From: Prolixibacteraceae bacterium
Lineage (GTDB): Bacteria; Bacteroidota; Bacteroidia; Bacteroidales; Prolixibacteraceae
Length of the DNA stretch: 35,260 nt
Reading direction: 5' to 3'
Assembly (NCBI GenBank): GCA_023251475.1
Contig: JAHEYS010000064.1
Coordinates: 1-35,260 of the forward strand
Below, piece after piece: positions 15,915 through 25,700 of the stretch. The translations under genes were made by a program, and so were the position numbers. Below the pieces are notes generated by a model that was not told the DNA's origin, searched no databases, and worked only from the letters and a program-made list of their open reading frames with translations. How positions within the stretch are numbered: the first letter of the stretch is position 1; every line of letters begins with the position of its first letter.

Positions 15915-18107
15915 CTATTTCCATCGCCGCTTCTTACCTGTAATTTTGGCCCTTTGCTGGGGTAATTCCTCCCCGACAATGCGGAAGTCAAGCTGTTTTC
16001 GTTCGAGATTTGCACGGGCTATTTCAATTTCAATCGGATCGCCCAACTGATATTTTTTATGGGTACGTCTTCCGATGATGCAATAGTTTTTTTCGTCGAA
16101 CTCATAAAAATCGTCGGTAAGTTCGAATAGCGGGACCATCCCTTCACACTTGTTCTCGTCGAGTTCAACATAAATACCCCATTCTTTAACCCCTGAGATC
16201 ACCCCCTTGAACTGCTGGCCGATTTTATCGGACATAAATTCAACCTGCTTATACTTAATTGAGGCACGCTCAGCATTGGCAGCCTTATTTTCCATTTCAG
16301 ACGAATGTTTACACATCTCCTCGTACTGATCTGACTGTACTGACCGTCCGTCTTCAAGATAACGTGCCAGTAAGCGGTGGACCATCATATCGGGATAGCG
16401 TCGGATCGGGGAGGTAAAATGGGTGTAATATTCAAATCCAAGACCGTAATGACCAATGTTACGGGTGGAATACTCGGCCTTTGCCATTGTCCTGATGGCC
16501 AGCGTCTCTATCACATTTTGCTCTTTCTTTCCGGCGACATTCTCAATCAATTTATTCATGGAGGCAGTCACGGTTTGAGGATTATTGGTCATGATGCCAT
16601 ATCCAAACCGTTTAATGAAGTGATTGAAGGTATCGAGTTTATCAGGATCCGGTTTATCGTGAATCCGGTAAACAAAGGTCCTCTCCCTCTTTTTTGCACC
16701 TGGCTTACCCACGAACTCTGCCACCCTTTTATTGGCAAGGAGCATAAATTCCTCAATCAGTTTATTTGAATCTTTGGATTCTTTAAAAAACACACTGAGC
16801 GGTTTACCATCTTTATCAATTTCAAACTTCACCTCTACCCGGTCGAACCCGATGGATCCCGATTCAAACCGGATCTCCCGAAGTTTTTTTGCCAGCCGGT
16901 CGAGCGTCAGTATCTCATTCTTTAAATCTCCCTCTCCAGTCTCGATGACCTGTTGCGCTTCTTCGTAAGCAAACCTGCGATCGGAATGGATAATCGTTCT
17001 TCCAAACCATTCATGATGAACCACACTATGATCATCAATCCGGAATACTGCAGAAAAACATAGCTTATCCTCATTTGGTCTTAAAGAGCAGACGCCATTT
17101 GACAACTTCTCGGGAAGCATGGGAACTACCCGGTCGACCAGGTAAACGGAGGTTGCCCGGTTATAGGCCTCTTCTTCAAGCAATGATTCAGGCTTTACGT
17201 AATAAGTTACATCAGCAATATGCACTCCAACTTCCCATAACCCGTTTTCAAGTTTTTGGATCGACAGGGCATCATCGAAGTCCTTGGCATCGGCAGGATC
17301 GATCGTAAATGTGGAAACTCCACGGAAATCACGCCTGTTTTTGATCTCATCTTCAGGAATTTCAAATGGGATCTTTTCTGCCGCCTGATTCACCGCATCG
17401 GGGTATTTATAGGGAAGGTCGAATTCGGCCAGAATAGCATGCATTTCAGTATTGTTATCCCCGGCATCTCCAAGCACATCAATGATTTCGGCAAAAGGGT
17501 TCCTTGCATTTTCGGGCCAGTCCATGATCCGGGCGATCGCTTTTTGTCCATGTTTTGCACCTAAGAGTTTATCTTTGGGGATAAAAAGATCGAAAGGACT
17601 CTTCTTATTGGGGATGAGAAAAGCGCTGAACTGTGAAATCTCCACTGTTCCGACGAATGTTGTTTTCGCCCGTTCCAGTATTTCAATCACCTCCGCCTCT
17701 GGATCGCTTTTCTTCCGTCGGGCATACAGACGAATCCTAACCTTATCCCCATCCAGGGCATGGTTCATATTGGTTGCCGATACAAAAACCGGCTCTTCCA
17801 GCTCTTCACTGCTCACCTGTCCATATCCTTTTGGATTCAGTTCCATGGTCCCGGTAACAGTTCCCCCCTTTGATTTTAGGGCGTACCTCCCCCGTTCTGT
17901 TTCCACCAGGGAGTCTGCATCGCGAAGTTCCTGTAAAACAACATTCACCAGCTGCAATGCTCCAACATCTTTCGCCCCGACAGCTGCACCTATCTGTTTG
18001 TAATTAAATGATTGATTCCCTTTCTCATAATATACTGAAAGGATTGCCCTTTTAAGTCCCTGCTTATTGAATCGGAGCGCTTTCTTGTTCTTTTTATCTT
18101 TAGTCAT
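15915..18107 (-). CDS. rnr: Ribonuclease R
   Basis: At 730 residues it has the RNase R layout: an N-terminal helix-turn-helix-like region (about 10-80), cold-shock domains (about 80-240), the RNB catalytic domain with FTIDPADAKDFDDALS (267-282) whose aspartates bind magnesium, then HYGLGFEYYTHFTSPIRRYPD, and a C-terminal S1 domain starting near QFKGVISGVKEWGIYVEL. It degrades structured RNA 3' to 5' and takes part in rRNA and tmRNA quality control. It ends with a basic tail (KITGKKRRWK). It is divergent from comF, with 116 bases between them, and is probably a single-gene unit. Confidence 0.97.
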   Translation of the reverse strand: MTKDKKNKKALRFNKQGLKRAILSVYYEKGNQSFNYKQIGAAVGAKDVGALQLVNVVLQELRDADSLVETERGRYALKSKGGTVTGTMELNPKGYGQVSSEELEEPVFVSATNMNHALDGDKVRIRLYARRKKSDPEAEVIEILERAKTTFVGTVEISQFSAFLIPNKKSPFDLFIPKDKLLGAKHGQKAIARIMDWPENARNPFAEIIDVLGDAGDNNTEMHAILAEFDLPYKYPDAVNQAAEKIPFEIPEDEIKNRRDFRGVSTFTIDPADAKDFDDALSIQKLENGLWEVGVHIADVTYYVKPESLLEEEAYNRATSVYLVDRVVPMLPEKLSNGVCSLRPNEDKLCFSAVFRIDDHSVVHHEWFGRTIIHSDRRFAYEEAQQVIETGEGDLKNEILTLDRLAKKLREIRFESGSIGFDRVEVKFEIDKDGKPLSVFFKESKDSNKLIEEFMLLANKRVAEFVGKPGAKKRERTFVYRIHDKPDPDKLDTFNHFIKRFGYGIMTNNPQTVTASMNKLIENVAGKKEQNVIETLAIRTMAKAEYSTRNIGHYGLGFEYYTHFTSPIRRYPDMMVHRLLARYLEDGRSVQSDQYEEMCKHSSEMENKAANAERASIKYKQVEFMSDKIGQQFKGVISGVKEWGIYVELDENKCEGMVPLFELTDDFYEFDEKNYCIIGRRTHKKYQLGDPIEIEIARANLERKQLDFRIVGEELPQQRAKITGKKRRWK

Positions 18108-18198
18108 GATTCAACTATTTTGCTACTAAAAGTACTTTATATTTTTAATTATAAAGCTTTCTATCTATTGATTTTAATACTTTCCCAAATCCTTTGTT

Positions 18199-18206
18199 TA
18201 AATTTG
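18199..18206 (+). promoter_or_regulatory. -7 box of the comF promoter
   Basis: TAAATTTG is an exact TAnnTTTG match, 17 bases before the ATG at 18224, implying a leader of about 10 bases. The expected -33 TTTG is not found at proper spacing. Confidence 0.5.
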
Positions 18207-18223
18207 TATGAAAAGAAGACTAA

Positions 18224-18922
18224 ATGGGAAATCAGGCAATGATGCTGTTCGATGATCTTGTTTCTATCTTTTATCCACGGTTGTGTGCCGGATGTAATAT
18301 CCCGCTTGTAAGAGGAGAGGAGGTACTCTGCCTGAATTGTCTCGCCGACCTTCCCCGAACCAATTATCATCTTAATATGGAAAATCCTGTATTTCAGATT
18401 TTTATTGGAAGGGTGCGTATTGAGCAGGCAACCTCCTATTGCCGTTTCGATAAGGGTGGACGATTACAACATCTTTTACATCAGCTTAAATACAAGGGTA
18501 ATCGCGAAGTTGGACGAAAAATGGGGAGCGTTATGGGATTTGATTTGGTCCAAAGCAACTTATACCAGGATATTGATGCCATTATTCCGGTTCCCCTGCA
18601 TCCGAAAAAGGAGAAAAAAAGGGGGTTTAACCAAAGTGTTGAGATTTGCAAAGGATTATCTGAATCGATGCACCGCCCCATCGTCCTGGGAAGTCTGATC
18701 CGGGAAATTCATAGTGCTACCCAAACGCGAAAAGGGCGGTTCGAACGCTGGGAAAATGTAAGCGGGATTTTCGGGATAAAAAATGAGATCCTGTTAACCG
18801 GCAAGCATCTGCTGCTGGTAGATGATGTTGTAACCACGGGCGCCACACTTGAAGCCTGTTGCGGAGCTTTGCTGGGAATTCCGGGGGTAAAAGTGAGTAT
18901 AGCCACTGTGGCATGTGCATAG
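18224..18922 (+). CDS. comF: ComF family amidophosphoribosyltransferase-like protein
   Basis: This 232-residue protein starts with a zinc-binding double motif (CAGC at 21-24 and CLNC at 36-39) and ends with a type I phosphoribosyltransferase domain. The PRPP loop is seen as LLLVDDVVTTGATL, and PVPLHPKKEKKRGFNQS is the family's other conserved block. ComF is needed for DNA uptake in competent bacteria and interacts with the ComFA helicase in Firmicutes; in Bacteroidota it is widespread, and its exact reaction is not settled. It is convergent with ubiX and divergent from rnr, so it stands alone. Confidence 0.93.
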   Translation: MGNQAMMLFDDLVSIFYPRLCAGCNIPLVRGEEVLCLNCLADLPRTNYHLNMENPVFQIFIGRVRIEQATSYCRFDKGGRLQHLLHQLKYKGNREVGRKMGSVMGFDLVQSNLYQDIDAIIPVPLHPKKEKKRGFNQSVEICKGLSESMHRPIVLGSLIREIHSATQTRKGRFERWENVSGIFGIKNEILLTGKHLLLVDDVVTTGATLEACCGALLGIPGVKVSIATVACA

Positions 18923-18960
18923 GGAGAGGGAGGCAGGGAATGAAAAATGAAAAATGAATG

Positions 18961-18990
18961 AATTAAGAATTAAAGAATTAAGAATTAAAG
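18961..18990. repeat. Two tandem copies of a 15-bp AT-rich unit
   Basis: AATTAAGAATTAAAG occurs twice in exact tandem. It is preceded by a run built from TGAAAAA (near 18941-18957). It lies in the 112 bp gap between the convergent comF and ubiX genes. Confidence 0.8.
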
Positions 18991-19034
18991 GAATTGTCTT
19001 TTGCATTGTTACTGTCGCTCCATCATCCGGTTTC

Positions 19035-19628
19035 TTAGGCAAGCCCTCTGTCAGTCATTTTCTCAATTCCCTGCCATCTGAATCCTTTATTCTCAATACC
19101 TGCCAGATCGAGTACCCGGTTTATCACAGTATCTACAACCTCCTCAACCGAATTCGGAAGGCTGTAAAATGATGGTGTTGCAGGTGCAATAATAGCGCCC
19201 GCCTCGGTTAAAATTGTCATATTTTTGAGATGGATCAGGTTGTATGGGTTTTCGCGGATAACCAGGATTAACCTTTTTCGCTCCTTGAGCATCACATCGG
19301 CCGCGCGTGTGATCAGGTCGTCAGAAACACCAGCTGCAATCCGGCCTAATGTTCCCATCGAACAGGGTATAATGATCATGGTATCATATCCGGCGGAACC
19401 CGAAGCAAAAGGGGCAAAAAAATCATTCTTCCCATAAACTTTGAAATCGCCTGTCAGATCATCAGCAGAGGTTCCCAGTTCATATTTCCAGATCTCCCTG
19501 GCATTGGAAGAAAATACAATATCCAATCGTTCAATCTGATTCCTGTTTTCCGACAGTTTGTCGAATAACTGTTTGGCGTAAACAGCGCCACTTGCACCGG
19601 TTACTGCAATTATGATTTTCTTTGCCAT
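19035..19628 (-). CDS. ubiX: Flavin prenyltransferase UbiX
   Basis: The 197-residue product has the glycine-rich start IIIAVTGASGAVYAKQL (FMN phosphate binding), the IIPCSMGTLGRIAAGVSDDLITRAADVMLKERK block and the Pro-rich end IIAPATPSFYSLPNS, which define UbiX/Pad1. It joins dimethylallyl phosphate to FMN, giving the prenylated cofactor of UbiD decarboxylases. With menaquinone being made by the futalosine route (mqnC in this window), the UbiD-type partner could be the late decarboxylase of that pathway; that gene is not in the window. The gene lies 123 bases downstream of sprA on the same strand and may be read through from it. Confidence 0.95.
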   Translation of the reverse strand: MAKKIIIAVTGASGAVYAKQLFDKLSENRNQIERLDIVFSSNAREIWKYELGTSADDLTGDFKVYGKNDFFAPFASGSAGYDTMIIIPCSMGTLGRIAAGVSDDLITRAADVMLKERKRLILVIRENPYNLIHLKNMTILTEAGAIIAPATPSFYSLPNSVEEVVDTVINRVLDLAGIENKGFRWQGIEKMTDRGLA

Positions 19629-19751
19629 TAATCTTAATTTTTTCTATTGTTAGTAAGAATCTTAATGAAAAGATTTTAAACAGATGCAGCAATTCAATAT
19701 AAATACAGTATTCACCTGTTCTCACGAAGTTATTATAATTGAATGCAATTC

Positions 19752-22700
19752 TTACTGTACAAGCGTGAACCTGAAACTAACTCCAAAATTCGAATTGGTA
19801 GTCCGGTAAGCGTTCGAAATAAACGGACTGTTCATAATTCTGTCGTAGAATAGCCTCACAATAAAAACTTCACTCAGGTTATAATCGGCCGAGAACTTAA
19901 CCGAGAACGACTCCTGCCCTGCAGTTGTCTGGTTATTCTCTTCAATCAGCTTCCGAAGTACCGTCTTGTTTTTTCCGTAAGTAAGATCGGCCCTGACATT
20001 TAAATCGTTATTCAGCATTTTTTGCGAACTCTTTGTCTTTACAAACAGTTTCATGTTTTCAAAACGGTAACCGAGCCCCAGACTCGCCTCATTGTTATAA
20101 AGTTCCATCGCCTGGTTATTGGTCAGGCTGAGCATCACATTTCTTGTTTTGCGATACTCGAAACGTGAGGTGACATTATTTAACCAGGTAATGTCAATAT
20201 CAAACAGCGGATTGAAAGTTTCGTTAATATTGATACTGGCGATGTCATATTTTGAAAGGAAATTTTTCTGGGCATCAAGGACATAACTATAGCCATCATC
20301 CTCCGCCTTATAATTAAGATTTGAGATATAGGATCCAATGCTATAAGTTGACCTGTAGTCGTGTATAATGCTCATTGACTTCATGATATCTTTGAGTCCC
20401 TGAATCTTGTTTACCACGCCTGAATACTGAATACGCCAGTTTGGCATCATAAATTTTGCGGATGGGAATGGTGATAGGGGGATAGTTTCAGCGCTTTTAC
20501 CCGAATAGGCAGCGAGGAATGCCGGGATTAAAACCTCCTGGGAAGAGACGCCATAACCGGCAGGAAAGCCGGTATTGGGATCAAAATTTCCCGGGGAATA
20601 TCCATAATCCGCATTTGGAATCCTCGACCGGTCGAGCCGACGTGCAATCACCTCCCGGTTTTGCCTGAACTGATTCCAAACCTTTGAATCCTGCACCTCT
20701 GATTTTCCAAGGCTCTCAAATGAAGAACCGATCGAAATGATAGACATGCTAAAATTCCCGTTAAAGGATTTATTATAACCTTCCCACCCATTCTGGTCAT
20801 TAAAGATCAGAAATTCAGAAGTGTTGGCCGAGAAGTTACGGTTGGCATTGATATCAATTTTCAAATCGGGGATCGGAACCAGTTTAGCCCTCAGATTAAA
20901 CCGTGTATTCTTACTCATCATGTAAGGTTTATTCAGGATTGTATCGGTGGAAACCCAGCCTTTCTGAGCAGCCTGTTGTCCGAATCCGGCACTCTGAACG
21001 CCAAAAATAAAGGGCAAACCGGGGGCCATCAGCCTGTTCCCGTCATCGCTCTGATAATCTGACGACCCAAAAAAGTTGGTTCCGGGTAAATAGCCGTAAA
21101 GACTTGTCCCGCTATTTTCGGTATAGGAGATGTTCACATTATAGAGCATCATCAGAAAACGGGCCAGATACTCATCCAGGTGCAGATTAACCTTTGCAGA
21201 TTTGTCTTTCCCGCCGGTTACTTCAACGATGGCCTTTTTACAGTCCGATTCCGGGGTGAAAAGGATCCGGTTTTCGTTCACCACTTTTACTTTCCCGTTG
21301 ATCACTTTCCCCTTGTCGTCTGTCACCCTGACCGTTACATCTGTGGTGCCCAATTTATGAAAGACCGATTGCGGGATATTCTTCTTCAGTACAGCATTGG
21401 CATCCTTGAATCTTGCGGTTGAGATGCCGTTTATTGGATTAGCCTGCCCTCTTTTGATCTGGGCATCTCTCCTTCCCCGGCTAAATTCACCATACTTCTG
21501 ATTAACTCTTTTCAGGTAGGGAACCCGGTTATAAAGTCTTATAAAATCAGCCTGACCGTTTAACTGAATTGCACTTGAATTATTGATGCTGTTGCCAACA
21601 ACATAATTACTTTTTGTAATCGGGGCCACATCCCAGTCGTATCCTGCCTGATATATAGCTGATGATGAGATCCATTCCAGTAATGGCAATTTATTGATCG
21701 GGATGGTATAGGAAATATTCCAGGTGTGATGGTAATGGGTATTCCGCCCCCCGTCCATGATATTTTGCCAGATCGTATCCCGCCTGGCCTGGTAGCCCGG
21801 CAGATTCTTGTCAAGTGCCCCCAGTGGTTCATCAATTCGGGATGAATTTACGGCAGAAAAATCGATTTTCAGACTTCGTGTAAGATCAAAACGGAAGTCA
21901 TAATACCTGTTCCAGTTAAAATCTTTCAGGTATGTTTTTGGCAGGATAAAACCAGGGTTGGTGATATCGCGGTATTGCACTGAACTACTGGTACGGTTAA
22001 TATCGGAACGGAATGAGATTTGGCTTGGTACAAAATTAAGGTTAAAATCACGCACCAAAGCCAGAGCCGGAGCTTTTAAGAATTTCACATTTTTAAAAGG
22101 GTCTATGGGGACCGGACGACTTACAAAATTGTAATTCAATAAGGCCCGCGTATTTATCGTCTGGTCCAGCGAGGTGGTAATATCGCCGTGTTCATAAAGG
22201 TTATGAGCATAAGTAAGCGAGAAATTCGAAATATCATAAATCTTTGGCGACCCCGTTTTGTTCGGCTTAGTAATCTGTACATTCGTCAGATTAATACTTT
22301 TCCGTGTGGTGAACGTCTGAGAGATCTGTTTAATCGAATCACGGGCATGAGAATTTGCGGCACTGGAAAGTGCGTCAGACAGTTTTACATCTTTGTCCAA
22401 CGGGGAATATTCGGGTGTTGCGACCGATTTGGAGATACCAATATAAAGGGGAATTCTTACCCCTGATTCCTCCTTAAAAAACTTGCCGAGTTCAAGATTA
22501 GTGGAGATATCGTATTCATGAGTGTCATCCAGTGTACGCTGCCCCATCTTTGAATCAATGCTTCCAAATCCTGTCGTTGTAATCCGCCCGGCAATTGAGT
22601 AGCTCCCTAAATCGGCCAGATTACCGGAAACACGTCCAATAGCGGCCCAACCCCCATTTTCCTCGAAATTCGTCAAACGCAGTTCATTGACCCATACCTC

Positions 22701-25700
22701 AACCGATTTAGGGCCAAGGGTTCTGCCCCTCTTATTGCGGATCCCTATCATGCCCACTTCAACCTGCGAGAGGTCAGGGTTTCCCTTTAGTCTGATCCTG
22801 TTCTTATTCCCGTTTACACCCGCATGAATCTTCTCGTATATATCACTGAGCGTGATAAGAGATCCTCCCTTTCGCATCTCTGCATTCCGGTCCAGTTTCA
22901 GTTTCGGGAGTTCATCCAGCGGAATATAGACCCGGTTATTTTCGGGCCAGACGGCCAACCGGTCGCTCTCTTTGTTGCTATCATAATATCCTGGTGTAGT
23001 GAGCTTTAAAGGTATTTCATATTCGTAATAATTATACTGGAAGTCAGATCCGAAACGAACGAACAGGTAGAGATCGTCATCACGCAGGGTGGTCCCCTCC
23101 ATCTCCTCGGCATGGACCTCCAATTTGAGGGTTTTGTACCTGCGCATATCAATCATCATGGTTTTAAATGCTCCCCGGGCATCTCCGGGGTTCAGACCGA
23201 TCGTTCGCAGAACCATCGATTGCTCATTCAATTGGGTTAATTGTGCATTGGAAGGATCGATCACCCTGTCAACACCGGGGGGGACAATATAATTAACCGG
23301 TTTCCGGTTACTGTTCTCCTCCACATTGACTGCAGAAATTTCAAACTGCGTATCCTGTCCCGGAATACTATTATCCTCGGTGAGGTCCTTATCGTACCGT
23401 CTCCAGTTGGTGCGGACAAGGTCCATGGTTGCAAACCGCATTACCACAGGTTTTTGCCATCCTTTCAGGAACATCCTGATAAAACGGATCGATCTGAAAT
23501 CGTTGATGGCGCCATAGACTTTGTCGGGTGAGCTTACAGGTATCCTGAACTGATACCATTTAATTGTATCCTTGTTGCCACTTAGAAGGGTCACCGGTGA
23601 GGTCTTGATATCCGAGATATAGTTTTTACCCAATACCATATTATTGCGGTCGATCCTGAGATGATACTGATAATAGGCTTCATTTTCGTTCAGGGTATTG
23701 TCGTCATTAATATCCTCTACATCAGGGATAGAGGTCGCAGCAGTCGGGTAGCTTTCCGGTGACTGTGAAGAGGTGGGTGAATTACCCTCTGTCCTGGAAT
23801 AGTATTTATACCTATCCAGGAGGTTTTTTTCCTTCTGATCGTAGTCTGTGCCTCGAAAATAGTGATAGTCGTCGCTCGATGGGTCTTTTTCTGCCTGCGA
23901 CAGCGCGGCGGTATCAGCGACCAATTTACCCAGATTACTGATATAGTTGCCAAAAAAACCTTTTTCATCCTTCGAACTTAACCCATCAAGGCCGATATCC
24001 TGATTTACACGGGCAGCAGGTGTGTTATCAAAGGCTTTTACCAGGGATTGCTGTTTTGAAACCCTGCCCCAGGCCGTTTGATCCGTCTCAGCGCTATTGC
24101 CATCTCCAGGCAACCCGTTTTCAAATGATTTTCGTCCATCGCGCAAAATATCCTCGGAAACATTTCCCAGGTTGAAATAGAGATCGCCGCCCGGATTTGG
24201 GTCTTCACTTTTATCCATTGCAAAAGGATCCATCAGCCAGAATTCAATGTATTCGACGTTGGCCGCCTCGAAGTCGCTGGTTTCAATCTTCCGCATGATC
24301 CCTCCCCATCTTGTTTCCGGTGATTTCAGCGCCCCGCTTCGCTCAACACCTGAGGAGTAGGAGGAAGGGGAAACTTCATAGTTGTATGAGCCCCGTTCAG
24401 CAGGAGAATAGGAGAGGTCGAGGGTTGGAATATTTGTGGGCTGGCCTGCAGGTGTTTCCCGATCAGGAAATATCTCATACTGAAATACTTCCCTGACCCG
24501 ATGATCGTCCAGTAAACCCTGTTTGGAAAGATAGGAAGGGGCTGTGCGGCGCTGCATATAAGGATCGATGATGTACCACGAGAGCTGTGACCGGTTATAC
24601 CCGCTGGCAAGGTCATTGATTAAATTTCCTTCCGGAAAGAGTTCATTGTTCTGGGGAGTACTTGCGATTGACCATCCTATGAAAGATTTAAGGTTAATGG
24701 GTGTTTTTGCCCCCTCAAAATCATCAAGGTAAGCTGCCCCTTCTTTGGAAATTACCTTAGAGTGTCCCGGGAATAATCTGGCCCACTCAGCCTCCACTGC
24801 AATCTTGGATTCCACATTTGTCTTAAGAAAAGGGAGGGCATTTACCATCCTGGTAATCATCCCTGAAGTGGTATTATAAGAGCCATTCAATCCGAGCATA
24901 AGGTTTGAAATCGGATCTTCGCCATAATTTACTTTTTGATAGAGCGGTTTCTCGTGGAGATACATCAGTGTTGTTCCGATGTTGAAATTTTTGCTGAATT
25001 CGTAATTAAGATGTGTTCCCAGCATGGTTTTTTGTTGCATACTGAAAAGATCCTGGCTTTCGGTTGAGATTGAAATCGGGGTTCCCGACTCGAGTAAACC
25101 CTGATTAATGATTTTTACCTTACCTTGTGTATAATCGACAATAAAATCAACATCTTCCTGAAGCTGACGCCCGCCTGCCAGCACCTTGACAGAACCACGG
25201 GCAATATTGATCGCATCGAGCGAAATATCGGTGCTTGATGATCCTTTATAACTTCCGGTCAGACGATACTTATTTTTTTCCGCATCCTGAACTGCCGCTG
25301 TTTTTGTCTTATCGTACAGGCTCCGGAAGACATACTTTGATATTGCCCCGGCATCGCCACTGAATTGCCGTTCAAGGTTCGAACCAAAAGGTTCTATAAC
25401 CGGAAATATGATGCGTCCACGCTGGGAATTGACAGTAATCTGCTCCAGAAAATCGAATATCCCGTCAGGATAGGGGTCAAACTGTTTGTTCAGGTGATCA
25501 AGATTCATCACTCCGAGCAGGATCTTTTCCTTGAGTGGGCCATCAGGGAGATAGTTTAAATTTGATCCTGCTGCATCATTTTTATAGAGTACATCCATCT
25601 TAAATTCATCTCCTGAAATTCGAGCACCATTGATATTGTAGATGTTTTTCATCATCAACCTCCAGTTTTTAAATACCGGATTTAAATTTGTCCCTTTCAG

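Noticed and set aside
17452-18003. 183-residue plus-strand ORF
   Set aside because: Antisense to RNase R; Ser-rich composition is typical of a shadow frame.
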